DNA of 64,000 nt. It comes from CADEDH01 sp965216205. Lineage in GTDB: Bacteria; Actinomycetota; Acidimicrobiia; Acidimicrobiales; SZUA-35. The stretch is taken from NCBI GenBank assembly GCA_965216205.1, contig OZ244139.1, forward strand, positions 5,890,001 to 5,954,000, given 5' to 3'. Under the pieces are notes generated by a model. It saw nothing but the letters and a program-made list of their open reading frames with translations, made no database searches and was not told the DNA's origin. Every line of letters begins with the position of its first letter. Position 1 is the first letter of the stretch. Shown one piece after another: positions 15,966 through 24,478 of the stretch. A program made the position numbers and the translations under genes.

Positions 15966-16918
15966 AGCAACCTCGCGGCCAGATCGGTCGGCGCATCGAG
16001 ACAGTCGACGTCCTCCACCTCGCCGAAGCCATCGAACCGCATCGTGTCATCCTCCGACAGGGTCATCCGCAACACAGCCCGGATCGCGACCGGCGGCACG
16101 AACTCCTCCACCCGAGCGCCAGGGCCATCGTCGGTCGCGACGAAGGTGCCCTGGCCCTCGCCGTAGTGGGTGCAACGGGAGATCAGCACCGTGAGGACGC
16201 CGTCCTGGCGGACGAGGCCGGTCACCTCGAACGACTCGCGCTCGATGTCGACCACGGGGATCCACCCTCGCTCCCGGTACGTCTCCATGCCGTCGAGCGC
16301 GCTGGCTCGACTCTCCTCGGTCATGCTCTCGGTGAGAACCGGATGCTCGTCATCGAGGGTCGCCCAGGCGACGGACATGTCATCGCTGTACCGCTCGACG
16401 CTGGCGAGGGCCGGCTCGGCCAGCGAGACCGGGACACACTCTTTCACGTACTCGAAGTCGGCCAATCGCCAGTGCTTCGCCGCAGGATCCCAACGCCCGG
16501 TGGCCACGAAGCCGGCGGATGCGCTCCCCAACAATGTCGGCTCCGACGTGAACGCACAGTCGCTGATGCCGACGTCGCCATCGGACTCGACGAATGTCGC
16601 GTTGCTCTCGATCGTCAGCGCGTGGGGAAAGTAGACCGGTGCCAGCTCCTCCACCTCGTCGGGAATCCGATCGCCGAGCTCGTCCAACAGCTCGGCCCGC
16701 TCCTCCGGGGCCGACGCGAGGGCGTTCAGCATCGAGTCCCACAGTTCTTCGAGCGCTTCGAGCGGGGCCTCGTCGGGATCCGGCACGGTCGACGGCGCCG
16801 AGTCCGCCGTCGTCGACGGTGGGGAGGGCAGGCTGTCGTCGAGCGTGTCGGCGTCGGACCCACTGCATGCAGCAACGGACAACGACACCACCAGCAACGC
16901 CACCGCTCCACGAACCAT
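15962..16918 (-). CDS. Lipoprotein of unknown function
   Basis: From the ATG at 16918 (GAGGG 6 nt upstream) the protein is 318 residues. MVRGAVALLVVSLSVAAC is a lipoprotein signal peptide with the lipid-modified Cys at about 18. An acidic Ser/Thr/Pro linker is followed by a globular part with WDPAAKHWRLADFEYV and VLISRCTHYGEGQG. I recognise no enzymatic motif. The long 535-residue frame that starts further upstream is antisense-like and lacks a signal peptide at its own N-terminus. It overlaps the next gene by 4 bp and follows the DoxX-like gene by 68 bp. Confidence 0.75.
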   Translation of the reverse strand: MVRGAVALLVVSLSVAACSGSDADTLDDSLPSPPSTTADSAPSTVPDPDEAPLEALEELWDSMLNALASAPEERAELLDELGDRIPDEVEELAPVYFPHALTIESNATFVESDGDVGISDCAFTSEPTLLGSASAGFVATGRWDPAAKHWRLADFEYVKECVPVSLAEPALASVERYSDDMSVAWATLDDEHPVLTESMTEESRASALDGMETYRERGWIPVVDIERESFEVTGLVRQDGVLTVLISRCTHYGEGQGTFVATDDGPGARVEEFVPPVAIRAVLRMTLSEDDTMRFDGFGEVEDVDCLDAPTDLAARLL

Positions 16919-16986
16919 TCGCCCTCGGCCCTTCCACCGTCCCACACACGGACCTGCCCACGAGGAACGGTAGCGGCTGACCCGAG

Positions 16987-18003
16987 TCAGCCGGTCGCGC
17001 CGGCGCCGTTGCGCCGCTCCCGTGCGTACCGGCTGGCGAAGACCGCGGAGACGCTCCCGAACAGGGCCAGGTTCTTGATGATGTACTGCCCCTCGAGCGT
17101 GAGGCCGAGCGGCGCCCGGGTCCACACGACCTCCGGCACGAGCACGAACGGTAGGAGCGTCGTCGGCAGATGGAGGAGCAGCATCCAGCTCGCGAGCTGC
17201 CGGCACCGCTCGACGACGATCCCCACTCCGATCGTCACCTCCCACGCAGCCAGCAGGATGAAAACGGGGACAGCGGGAATGGGGATACCGATCAGTCCGG
17301 CTATCTCCGCCACCGTCGCCCGCACCAGACCTTCGGCCGGACTCATGCCGGGAACGAGCTTCAGCGCGCCGAACCAGATGTAGATGACGCCGAGACAGAT
17401 CTGGGCGAGCACGATCGACCAGCGGTCCATCCATCGGGTCGTCATCGCCTCGACCTGATTCAGGGCCGGTGTGAGAACCCGCTCGGCCGTTGTGGCGAGC
17501 CAACGCGCCGCCCGGTCGAGACTGTCCTGCCACGATCCGTACGTGACGGTTGGCGTCTCCGCGTCCCACCAGTCGTCGCCGTGGCCCGGGTCGGCGACGC
17601 CGTGCCGTGAAACGGCGATGTACTCGATGTCGGCGTCGACCCGATCGTCGACGTCGTGGGCCCAGACCACTGCGTTCTCGCCGTCAGCGTCGTACTCGGC
17701 GCCATCACGGTCCCAGGCGGCAGCCTCCTCGCGGTCAGCGTCATACCCGCCGTCGCCGTCCCAGGCGTCGTACCCGCCGTCCCAGCCGTCGTCGCCGTCC
17801 CGTTCGGCGTCACCGCAGTCGTCGTCGCGCCGGTAGGTGGGTTCGTCGGCCACGGTGTCGCCGGCCGCGGCGTGGCCGTAGGTGTAGTTCGCGTAGCGGC
17901 CGGCGCAGGACCAGTCGGATGTGTCGGCTGGGGATCGGTGGTTCCAGGAACGATCGTCCGCCGCGACGTGGTCGAGCATGGCTGGGGGTCGACCGGGACG
18001 CAT
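16987..18003 (-). CDS. DoxX-like membrane protein with long Asp-rich N-terminal extension
   Basis: The C-terminal half (about residues 175-325) has four hydrophobic segments (IVLAQICLGVIYIWFGALKL, IPAVPVFILLAAWEVTIGVG, LASWMLLLHLPTTLLPFVLV, NLALFGSVSAVF) in the pattern of DoxX/DUF417-type four-helix proteins. The first 150 residues are extremely acidic and Gly/Tyr/Trp-rich (DGDDGWDGGYDAWDGDGGYD) and look disordered. GGAGGAAGG directly upstream of the ATG supports the start. Function is unknown; DoxX relatives are linked to redox or membrane stress. It may form an operon with the two exported proteins downstream. Confidence 0.75.
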   Translation of the reverse strand: MRPGRPPAMLDHVAADDRSWNHRSPADTSDWSCAGRYANYTYGHAAAGDTVADEPTYRRDDDCGDAERDGDDGWDGGYDAWDGDGGYDADREEAAAWDRDGAEYDADGENAVVWAHDVDDRVDADIEYIAVSRHGVADPGHGDDWWDAETPTVTYGSWQDSLDRAARWLATTAERVLTPALNQVEAMTTRWMDRWSIVLAQICLGVIYIWFGALKLVPGMSPAEGLVRATVAEIAGLIGIPIPAVPVFILLAAWEVTIGVGIVVERCRQLASWMLLLHLPTTLLPFVLVPEVVWTRAPLGLTLEGQYIIKNLALFGSVSAVFASRYARERRNGAGATG

Positions 18004-18139
18004 CCTTCCTCCGGATCATCGTCGATGCCCCGATGTGACCCTACCGGTGGCAGCGTGCCCGTGCATGGCGTTCGACCGAATCCCCGCCCAGGCCAAGCGT
18101 TGGCGTCGGTCGGCGTTGTTCTCGCGCCCCGCCGGTCGC

Positions 18140-18170
18140 TACGGTGTTAGTTCTGATTCTCATTATTAGA
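18140..18170 (+). promoter_or_regulatory. Promoter and Zur/Fur-like operator of znuA
   Basis: TACGGT (18140-18145) is a likely -10 box. Starting 7 nt downstream is a 19-bp imperfect palindrome at 18152-18170, TCTGAT-N7-ATTAGA in outline, in an otherwise GC-rich region. Its size, AT-richness and position before a zinc-binding protein gene suggest a Zur box; the regulator is inferred. Confidence 0.55.
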
Positions 18171-19255
18171 TGAAGGTGGCAGTGCTGAGTGAGAGGTGGA
18201 CCGCGTTGACACGCAAGGTGAAGGTGGCTTTGGGGGTGCTCGCGATCGTGGCCTGGGTTGCGGCTGGTTGCGGGTCGGACGGGGCCGATGCCACCGGTGC
18301 CGCCGACGATCGGCCGGTGGTCGTGGTGACGTCGAGCATCCTGGGCGACGTGGTGGGCTCGCTGATCGGCGATCAGGCCGAGGTGGTCACCATCATGCCG
18401 GTCGGTGCGGACCCCCACGCGTTCCAGGCGTCGGCCCAGGAGGTCGATCGCCTCCTCAGCGCCGATGTGGTGATCCTCAACGGCGCCGGCTTCGAGGAAG
18501 GCCTGCTCGACATAGTCGAGTCGGCCCGGGCCGACGGCGTGCCGACCTTCGAAGCCATCGACGCCGTCGACGGGCTCGAGTTCGGCGCCGTCGGCGATGA
18601 CGACCACGGACAGGGGGCCGACGGCGAGGAGGCTGATGACCACGACGACAACCGCAACGATGAGCACGCCGAGGATGAGCACGGCGAGAATGAACACGCC
18701 GAGGACGAGCACGACCACGGGCGTGTGGATCCCCACTTCTTCACCGATCCCAACCGCATGGCCGACGCCGTGACCGGCATCGCCGCCTTCCTCGAGACCG
18801 AGGTGGACGGCATCGACGAGAACGCCCTCGACGCCGCCGTGGCCGACTACATCGCCCAACTCGATGCGCTCGATGCCGAGGTCGACGGTCTGCTGGCGCC
18901 CATCCCCGACGAGCGGCGGGTGCTCGTCACCAACCACGAGGTGTTCGGCTACTTCGCCGACCGCTACGGCTTCGAGGTGGTCGGGGTGGTGATCCCCGGG
19001 GGCGCCACCGTCGACGCCGCCAGCCCTGGCGAGCTGGCTGACCTGGCTGCGGTGATCCGGGCCGAGGGGGTCCCCGCGGTGTTCGCCGACACATCGTCGT
19101 CGAACGAGCTCGCCGAGACGCTGGCCGCCGAGGCCGGTGACGTGACCGTCGTGGAGCTCTACTCCGAGTCGCTCGGCGAGCCCGGGTCCGACGGCGAGAC
19201 CTACCTCGACATGATCCGTGCCAACGCCACCCGGATTGCCAACGCCCTCGCCTGA
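18170..19255 (+). CDS. znuA: Zinc ABC transporter substrate-binding lipoprotein
   Basis: This cluster A-I solute-binding protein delivers Zn(II) (possibly Mn) to the ZnuB permease. The signal peptide ends in the lipobox VAAGC (Cys near 34). The metal-binding layout is visible: DPHAF, then a His/Asp/Glu-rich loop (DEHAEDEH-type repeats, about residues 143-190) that is diagnostic of zinc members, then VDPHFFTDP, TNHEVFGYF and the late Asp in FADTSSS. The ATG at 18170 overlaps the putative operator; a TTG at 18206 preceded by GAGAGG is an alternative start giving a cleaner signal peptide. znuC and znuB follow, but znuC is on the other strand. Confidence 0.92.
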   Translation: MKVAVLSERWTALTRKVKVALGVLAIVAWVAAGCGSDGADATGAADDRPVVVVTSSILGDVVGSLIGDQAEVVTIMPVGADPHAFQASAQEVDRLLSADVVILNGAGFEEGLLDIVESARADGVPTFEAIDAVDGLEFGAVGDDDHGQGADGEEADDHDDNRNDEHAEDEHGENEHAEDEHDHGRVDPHFFTDPNRMADAVTGIAAFLETEVDGIDENALDAAVADYIAQLDALDAEVDGLLAPIPDERRVLVTNHEVFGYFADRYGFEVVGVVIPGGATVDAASPGELADLAAVIRAEGVPAVFADTSSSNELAETLAAEAGDVTVVELYSESLGEPGSDGETYLDMIRANATRIANALA

Positions 19256-19275
19256 ACCACGGCAACCCCCGTACC

Positions 19276-19292
19276 GTCCGGCGGTGCCGGAC
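19276..19292. terminator. Hairpin between convergent znuA and znuC
   Basis: GTCCGGC and GCCGGAC form a perfect 7-bp stem around a GGT loop in the 60-bp convergent gap. A bidirectional GC-rich terminator is likely. Confidence 0.5.
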
Positions 19293-19315
19293 GCCGGCGG
19301 CCCACTGCCGCCCGG

Positions 19316-20113
19316 TCAGCGATCGTCGGCGTGATCGTGATGGGGGTCGTCGAGCAGCAGGGTGTCGTCGATCCTGACGAGTCGGCCGCCGAAGGCATGC
19401 CGCAGATGGTGCTCGGTCAGCACCTCGGCCGGTGTGCCGAAGGCGATGCAGTGCGTTGCCAACAGCGCAACCAGGTCGGCGCGCTGCGCTTCCGCGAAGC
19501 TGTGGGTGGCGACGACGACGGTCTGCCCGGCCTCGTGCGCCCGGTCGAGCGAGTCGGCGATCAGCGAGCGGGAGATCACGTCGAGCCCGGTCAGGGGTTC
19601 GTCGAGGAGGAGCACGTCGGCCTCCTGGGCCAAGCCCTGGGCCACGAAGGCGCGTTGCCGTTGACCGCCGGACAGGTGGTGGATCTGTCGGTCGACGAGG
19701 TCGGCGAGGTCGAGGTCGGCGAGGGCCGCATCGATCGCCGCCCGGTCGGCTGGACGGAGCCGTCGGAGCAGACCGGTTCTGGGGAAGCGGGCCATCGTCA
19801 CCGTGTCCCGGACCGTCAGCGGCACGCTCCGGTCCACCTCGGTCGACTGCAGTACGATCGCCACCGAGCAGCCGTCGAGGTCGATCGACCCCGAGCTCGG
19901 GCGGAGGATCCCGGCGATCGCCTTCAGCAACGTGGACTTCCCCGAGCCGTTGGGGCCGATGACCGCCACCGACGAGCCGGCGGGGATCTCCGCGGTGACG
20001 CGATCGAGGGCGACGACCGCGTCGAGGTGGACGGTCAGCTCGTCGAGTCGGATGGTGCAGCCCACGGCTGGACGGTAGCGACAATCACGCCGTTCACTGG
20101 CGTGACCGCTCAA
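19316..20113 (-). CDS. znuC: Zinc ABC transporter ATP-binding protein
   Basis: This is an ABC ATPase with Walker A GPNGSGKST, Q-loop VLQST, signature LSGGQRQR, Walker B VLLLDEP and H-loop ATHSF; it would energise zinc import with ZnuA and ZnuB. The last residues are His/Asp-rich (DPHHDHADD), a plausible metal-sensing or binding tail. The frame reaches 20113, but a GTG at 20065 directly before the conserved TIRLDELTV strand is an equally good start and would free about 60 bp between the divergent znuC and znuB. The opposite orientation relative to znuA and znuB is unusual for this transporter. Confidence 0.88.
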   Translation of the reverse strand: MSGHASERRDCRYRPAVGCTIRLDELTVHLDAVVALDRVTAEIPAGSSVAVIGPNGSGKSTLLKAIAGILRPSSGSIDLDGCSVAIVLQSTEVDRSVPLTVRDTVTMARFPRTGLLRRLRPADRAAIDAALADLDLADLVDRQIHHLSGGQRQRAFVAQGLAQEADVLLLDEPLTGLDVISRSLIADSLDRAHEAGQTVVVATHSFAEAQRADLVALLATHCIAFGTPAEVLTEHHLRHAFGGRLVRIDDTLLLDDPHHDHADDR

Positions 20114-20125
20114 TAGAGTGACGGC

Positions 20126-20968
20126 GTGATCGAAGCGTTCGACCCGGCGTTCATGCAGCGGGCCCTCGTGGCGGGTCTGCTCGCCGTCGTCGCGACGTCG
20201 GTCGTGGGGACGTGGGTGGTGCTCCGGGGGCTCGCCTTCCTCGGCGAGGCACTGTCACACGGCGTCATCCCCGGCATCGCCCTGGCCGTGTTGTGGGGCT
20301 TCAGCCCGATCCTGGGGGCGCTGGCGGCGGCTGCGATCATGGCCGGCATGGTGTCGGTGGTGTCGAACCGCTCGGTGGTGCGGGAAGACACCAGCATCGG
20401 TCTGCTCTTCGTCGGCATGCTCTCACTGGGCATCGTGATCGTCTCGAAGGCCCGATCGTTCGCCACCGAGGTCACCGCGCTCCTGTTCGGTGACATCCTC
20501 GGCGTCACCGGCGCCGACATCACGAGCCAACTCGTGGCCACCGTCGTGGTGCTCGCCGCCACCGCCATCCTGTACCGACCCTTCCTGGCACTCACCTTCA
20601 ACCCGCTGAAGGCGCGAACGCTCGGCATGCACCCCGGTCCCGCCCACCTGGCGATGATGATCCTGCTGGCGCTCAGCATCGTCGCCAGCTTCCAGGCGGT
20701 GGGCACCCTGCTGGTGTTCGGGTTGCTGGTGGGCCCGCCCGCCACCGCCTCGCTGGTCACCAAGCGGATCCCGGTGATGATGCTCGTGTCGACCCTGTTC
20801 GGGGCGGTGGCCGTGGTGCTGGGGCTGACGATCAGCTTCCACGCCGGCACCGCGGGCGGGGCGACGATCGCCGGCCTCAGCGTCGGGATGTTCTTCGTGG
20901 TCCTCGCCGGTCGGGAGGGCATCGGCGCGCTCTCGACCAGGAACGTCGCGCCGTCGGCGCACTCGTAG
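20126..20968 (+). CDS. znuB: Zinc ABC transporter permease
   Basis: The 280-residue protein has about eight membrane segments of the ABC-3 (ZnuB/MntB) family. Characteristic stretches are RGLAFLGEALSHGVIPG (the conserved coupling region), SIGLLFVGMLSLGIV and FGLLVGPPATASL. The GTG start is preceded by TAGAGT (20114-20119) ending exactly 6 nt upstream and no Shine-Dalgarno site, so a leaderless transcript of its own is likely. It pairs with znuC, which is divergent, and znuA upstream. Confidence 0.93.
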   Translation: MIEAFDPAFMQRALVAGLLAVVATSVVGTWVVLRGLAFLGEALSHGVIPGIALAVLWGFSPILGALAAAAIMAGMVSVVSNRSVVREDTSIGLLFVGMLSLGIVIVSKARSFATEVTALLFGDILGVTGADITSQLVATVVVLAATAILYRPFLALTFNPLKARTLGMHPGPAHLAMMILLALSIVASFQAVGTLLVFGLLVGPPATASLVTKRIPVMMLVSTLFGAVAVVLGLTISFHAGTAGGATIAGLSVGMFFVVLAGREGIGALSTRNVAPSAHS

Positions 20969-20977
20969 CCTGAACCC

Positions 20978-21721
20978 ATGGAGATCGAGTGGCTCATGGC
21001 GGTGATCGACCTTCCGGCCGATCGGTTCGACGAGGTCGGCCAGTTCTGGGCGACCGTGAGCGGCACCACTCGGGGTGAGGCCGATCCGGCGCACGACGAG
21101 TTCGTCCATCTCGACCCACCGACGGGCGACATGCACCTGGAGCTCCAACGCACCGGCGATGGGTCGGTCGGCGTCCACCTCGACCTGCTCGTGGCCGACA
21201 TTCCCGCCTGGGTGGCCCGCGCCATCGAGCTCGGAGCGACGGTGGTCAGCCACCCCGGCCACGCAGTGCTCGCCACGCCGGGCGGCCTCGAGTTCTGCTT
21301 CGTGCCGTACGGCGCCGAGGGCGAGCGGGCACCGCTGGTCGACCCCGACCTGCCGCACGCCGTCGACCAGCTCTGCATCGACCTGCCCCACGATCGGTTC
21401 GACGACGACGTCATCTTCTGGTCGAACCTGACCGGCTGGCCGACCCACCCGCCGTCGGCGTCGTTCCCCGAGTTCCTGGCCCTCGACCAGCCCGCCCACC
21501 TGCCGCTCCAACTCCTGTTCCAACGGCTCGGCCCCGACGACAGCGGCCGACCCCGTGCGCATCTCGACATCTCGGCCGGCGAACGGCGCGACGACGTGGT
21601 GGCGGCCCACGAAGCCGTTGGCGCCAAGATCCTGCAGCGTCACGACCGCTGGACCGCGATGCTCGATCCGGCCGGCCAGCCCTACTGCATCACCCGCCGC
21701 CCACCCTCGCGCACGTCCTGA
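20978..21721 (+). CDS. Two-domain VOC (glyoxalase-like) protein
   Basis: Two consecutive glyoxalase/bleomycin-resistance-type domains (about residues 5-115 and 125-240) each have the pattern of a leading strand, ADRFDEVGQFWATVSG or HDRFDDDVIFWSNLTG, an HLDL/HLDIS strand and a closing PGGLEFCF or PAGQPYCI strand. This resembles the Glyoxalase_6 group. The substrate cannot be predicted. TAGCCT (20966-20971) ends 6 nt before the ATG, although the gene lies only 9 bp after znuB, so it may have its own promoter inside the znuB end. Confidence 0.8.
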   Translation: MEIEWLMAVIDLPADRFDEVGQFWATVSGTTRGEADPAHDEFVHLDPPTGDMHLELQRTGDGSVGVHLDLLVADIPAWVARAIELGATVVSHPGHAVLATPGGLEFCFVPYGAEGERAPLVDPDLPHAVDQLCIDLPHDRFDDDVIFWSNLTGWPTHPPSASFPEFLALDQPAHLPLQLLFQRLGPDDSGRPRAHLDISAGERRDDVVAAHEAVGAKILQRHDRWTAMLDPAGQPYCITRRPPSRTS

Positions 21722-21809
21722 GCGCAGTCATCCGACGGGACGGTCAGCGGTCACGCCACGCCTCCTCGGCCTTCCGGGCACGACCGGGGAGGACCCGGGG
21801 CTGTCTCGA

Positions 21810-21835
21810 CGGCCTGGCCCAACTCCCTCAGGCCG
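21810..21835. terminator. Hairpin between convergent VOC and DUF4214 genes
   Basis: CGGCCTG and CAGGCCG form a 7-bp stem with a 12-nt loop, just before the stop codon of the minus-strand gene at 21839. A bidirectional terminator is likely. Confidence 0.45.
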
Positions 21836-21838
21836 TTG

Positions 21839-22978
21839 CTAGCAACTCCCGCCGGAGGTTTTGCGGGGGATGGACGGGTCGACGACCTCGAGGTGCACGT
21901 GGGGCCACGACGGTTCGGCGGTGAGGTCGTCGACCTGGGAGCGGAACGGAAAGGCCGTGGCGCTCGCCGCGATCCGATCGCCGGCGGTCACCCGTTGGCC
22001 GGCGCCCACCGCAACGCCCTGCACGTGGAGGACTTTCACCTCGAGGTCGGGCCGGCCATCGGGGTTGATCACCACGTAGCCGTCGCGGTACCGGCAATAC
22101 AGCACGTAGTCGCCGGCTCGGGCCACCCTCCCCGACACCGGCGCGACGATCGGGGTTCTCGGTCCGGTGACCACGTCGACCGCGCCCCGCCGGTCGGTGC
22201 CCCGTCTCCTCGACTCCATCGTCGTGAGTCGAACCGGCGACGCCCCGGGTGCTAGCGACAGCGCACCGGGATGAGACGACTGGTGGAACCCGGCGAGCTC
22301 GATCGCGGCGGCTGGTGGATGGATGGCAATGCCGGCGACGGTGGCGAGCACGGTGCCGCCGACCTCGGTTCCGCCGAGAAGGGTGAGCTGCCGGTCGACC
22401 GGTGCGCCGGTCGACGACGAGCACGGACGGGCGGGAACGCCGTCGGAGGGGTACGGGTGGCGCGACTGGAACTCGGTCGACAGCGAGACGTTGAGCACCA
22501 GGCCACCCCGGGTCAGCACCTGCTGGGTCAGGAGCTCGGTCCAGTAGGTGAGGCCGCCGGTGTCGCCCCGCCGGCCGAGGACGTTGCGGTAGATCTGTTC
22601 CACGAAGGCCCGATCGTCGAGCTGTCCGTAGCGGAGCTCGAACTCGTGGCTGGCGGCGAACACGTCGGCGATCGCGGCGAGGGGAGCGCACGCGTTGCGC
22701 TGGGCGATCCAGTAGAGGGCGCCACCGGCGTCGGGCTCCCGGATGAAGAACGCCCAGTAGAGGCGGAACAGGCGGGCGTGGTCGCTGGTCAGCTCGTCGT
22801 TGGCCGCGATCGCGTCGAACCCGGTCGGTGGCGGGTCGTCGGCGGTCGTCGGCGCCGTCTCGGCCTGGGCCGGCGCGACGACGAGCGTGGCGATCAGCGC
22901 AACCGTGGCGACTGCAACCGCGAGCGGGGCGAGTCGGCGGGCGGGTGGATCGGCGAGGTCATGGGTCGAATGGACCAT
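21839..22978 (-). CDS. Secreted DUF4214 protein with degenerate M23 peptidase domain
   Basis: From the ATG at 22978 the protein is 379 residues. It has a signal peptide (LAPLAVAVATVALIATLVVA, cleavage near AQA), a DUF4214 domain (FRLYWAFFIREPDAGGALYW ... IYRNVLGRRGD) and a C-terminal M23/LytM-like domain (TPIVAPVSGRVARAGDYVLYCRYRDG, VKVLHVQG, WPHVHLEV). The HVH motif is intact, but at the usual first zinc position HxxxD the sequence is RGAVD, with Arg for His, so peptidase activity is doubtful. The much longer frame covering 21839-24568 runs antisense through a P450 gene and is not real. Confidence 0.82.
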   Translation of the reverse strand: MVHSTHDLADPPARRLAPLAVAVATVALIATLVVAPAQAETAPTTADDPPPTGFDAIAANDELTSDHARLFRLYWAFFIREPDAGGALYWIAQRNACAPLAAIADVFAASHEFELRYGQLDDRAFVEQIYRNVLGRRGDTGGLTYWTELLTQQVLTRGGLVLNVSLSTEFQSRHPYPSDGVPARPCSSSTGAPVDRQLTLLGGTEVGGTVLATVAGIAIHPPAAAIELAGFHQSSHPGALSLAPGASPVRLTTMESRRRGTDRRGAVDVVTGPRTPIVAPVSGRVARAGDYVLYCRYRDGYVVINPDGRPDLEVKVLHVQGVAVGAGQRVTAGDRIAASATAFPFRSQVDDLTAEPSWPHVHLEVVDPSIPRKTSGGSC

Positions 22979-23050
22979 GCCGGACCTGTCGGCCTCCACC
23001 AGCGGCCGATGAGCCCCCTGTCGGTCGTGCGGTCCAGGCTGGTCCGCAAC

Positions 23051-23196
23051 TAGCGTTGACCCGATGGAACCCGAAGGGTTCCCGGGGTGCTGGAGGCGCG
23101 AGCCCCCAGCGAGAGTCTGTGAACGAAGTGAACGGGACGCCGATACTTCGGCGGACCCGATGGGGTCTGGGGGCGCCAGCCCCCAGCAAGAGTCTG
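23051..23196 (+). promoter_or_regulatory. Structured leader with tandem hairpins upstream of P450
   Basis: TAGCGT (23051-23056) is a likely -10 box. The transcript would contain GAACCC-GAA-GGGTTC (23067-23081), CTGGAGGC-GCGA-GCCCCCAG (23090-23109, one mismatch) and the perfect CTGGGGGC-GCCA-GCCCCCAG (23167-23186). The last two are each followed by AGAGTCTG, so they form a direct repeat 77 bp apart. An ATG at 23064, exactly 7 nt after the box, opens a small out-of-frame reading frame overlapping the P450 start. Confidence 0.5.
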
Positions 23197-23212
23197 CACA
23201 GGAGGTGTCGCC

Positions 23213-24478
23213 ATGGCAGTCGACCATGCGGTACGCGACGAGATCGAGCTCAGCGACCTCGACGGGTTCTGGTCGCAGTCGGAGGAGTCGATCGCCGCCT
23301 CGTTCGCCTGGCTGCGGGCCAACGACCCGATCCGCTTCTTCGAGGAGCCCCGGTACCGCCGCATCCCCAGCCGCCCCGGCTACTGGGCGATCACCCGCTA
23401 CGCCGACGTGGTCAACGTGTCCAAGCACCCCGAGCTGTTCTGCTCGTCCAAGGGGATCGGCATCCCCGACCAGCCGCCCGGCTTCGACGAGCGGTTCAAC
23501 TCGATGATCGCCATGGACGATCCCCGCCACGCCCGGCTCCGCAAGGTCGTGTCCGGTGGCTTCACCCCCCGGATGCTGGCGAAGCTCGAGGACTCCGTGC
23601 AGGCGGTGGCGGCCGAGATCGTCGACGACGTCGGGCCTCGGGGCTCCTGCGACTTCGTGACCGACGTGGCCGCCGCCCTCCCGCTCCGCATCGTGTGCGA
23701 CCTCATGGGCATCCCCGACAGCCTCTACGAGCACGTGTTCGACCAGACCAACATCATCCTCGGCGCCGGCGACCCCGAGTTCGTCGCCCCCGGCGTCGAC
23801 CGGGCCGTCGCGGTGATGAACGCGGCCGAAGCGCTCGCCGCGGTGATGGACGACCTCGCGGAGGTGCGGCGCCGGAAGCCGACCGACGATCTCACGTCGG
23901 TCCTCCTCCAGGCGGAGGTCGACGGCGAACGGCTCGATCAGCAGGAGCTGGGGTCGTTCTTCAACCTGCTCGTGGCGGCCGGCAACGAGACGACCCGGAA
24001 TGCGATCTCGTGGGGTCTCGTGTACCTCACCCAGCACCCTGACCAGCGACGCCGATGGCAGGACGACTTCGATGGCCTCGCTCCGACCGCGGTCGACGAG
24101 ATCGTCCGCTACGCCAGTCCCGTCATCCACTTCCGCCGCACCGTCACCGCCGACACCACGCTCGGCGACCAGCCGTTGTCGGCCGGCGACAAGGTGGTGT
24201 TGTTCTACAACTCCGCCAACCGCGACGAGGCCGCCTTCGACGACCCGGACGCGTTCGACGTCGGCCGGCAGCCGAACCACCACGTGGGCTTCGGCGGCCC
24301 CGGCCCCCACTTCTGCCTCGGTGCCCACCTCGCCCGACGGGAGATCACCGTGATGTTCCGGGAGCTGTTCTCCCGCATCGGCGACATCGAAGCGACCGAC
24401 GACCCGGTGCGGCTCCGGTCGAACTTCATCCACGGCATCAAGCACCTGCCGTGCGCCTTCACCCCGATTTCGGCCTGA
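23213..24478 (+). CDS. Cytochrome P450 (CYP125/CYP142-like)
   Basis: This 421-residue soluble bacterial P450 has the I-helix AGNETTR, the K-helix DEIVRYASP (ExxR region) and the heme loop FGGPGPHFCLGAHLAR with the thiolate Cys at 368. MDDPRHARLRKVVSGGFTP resembles the CYP124/125/142 group that hydroxylates sterol side chains or branched lipids in actinobacteria; that substrate class is an inference. AGGAGG ending 8 nt before the ATG fixes the start. No dedicated redox partner is adjacent; the only ferredoxin seen is at 36739. Confidence 0.93.
   Translation: MAVDHAVRDEIELSDLDGFWSQSEESIAASFAWLRANDPIRFFEEPRYRRIPSRPGYWAITRYADVVNVSKHPELFCSSKGIGIPDQPPGFDERFNSMIAMDDPRHARLRKVVSGGFTPRMLAKLEDSVQAVAAEIVDDVGPRGSCDFVTDVAAALPLRIVCDLMGIPDSLYEHVFDQTNIILGAGDPEFVAPGVDRAVAVMNAAEALAAVMDDLAEVRRRKPTDDLTSVLLQAEVDGERLDQQELGSFFNLLVAAGNETTRNAISWGLVYLTQHPDQRRRWQDDFDGLAPTAVDEIVRYASPVIHFRRTVTADTTLGDQPLSAGDKVVLFYNSANRDEAAFDDPDAFDVGRQPNHHVGFGGPGPHFCLGAHLARREITVMFRELFSRIGDIEATDDPVRLRSNFIHGIKHLPCAFTPISA

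Noticed and set aside
14868..18003. Genomic island inserted at tRNA-Ser(GGA)
   Set aside because: There is no integrase, no duplicated tRNA 3' end, and base composition stays similar; the direct repeats are outside the tRNA.
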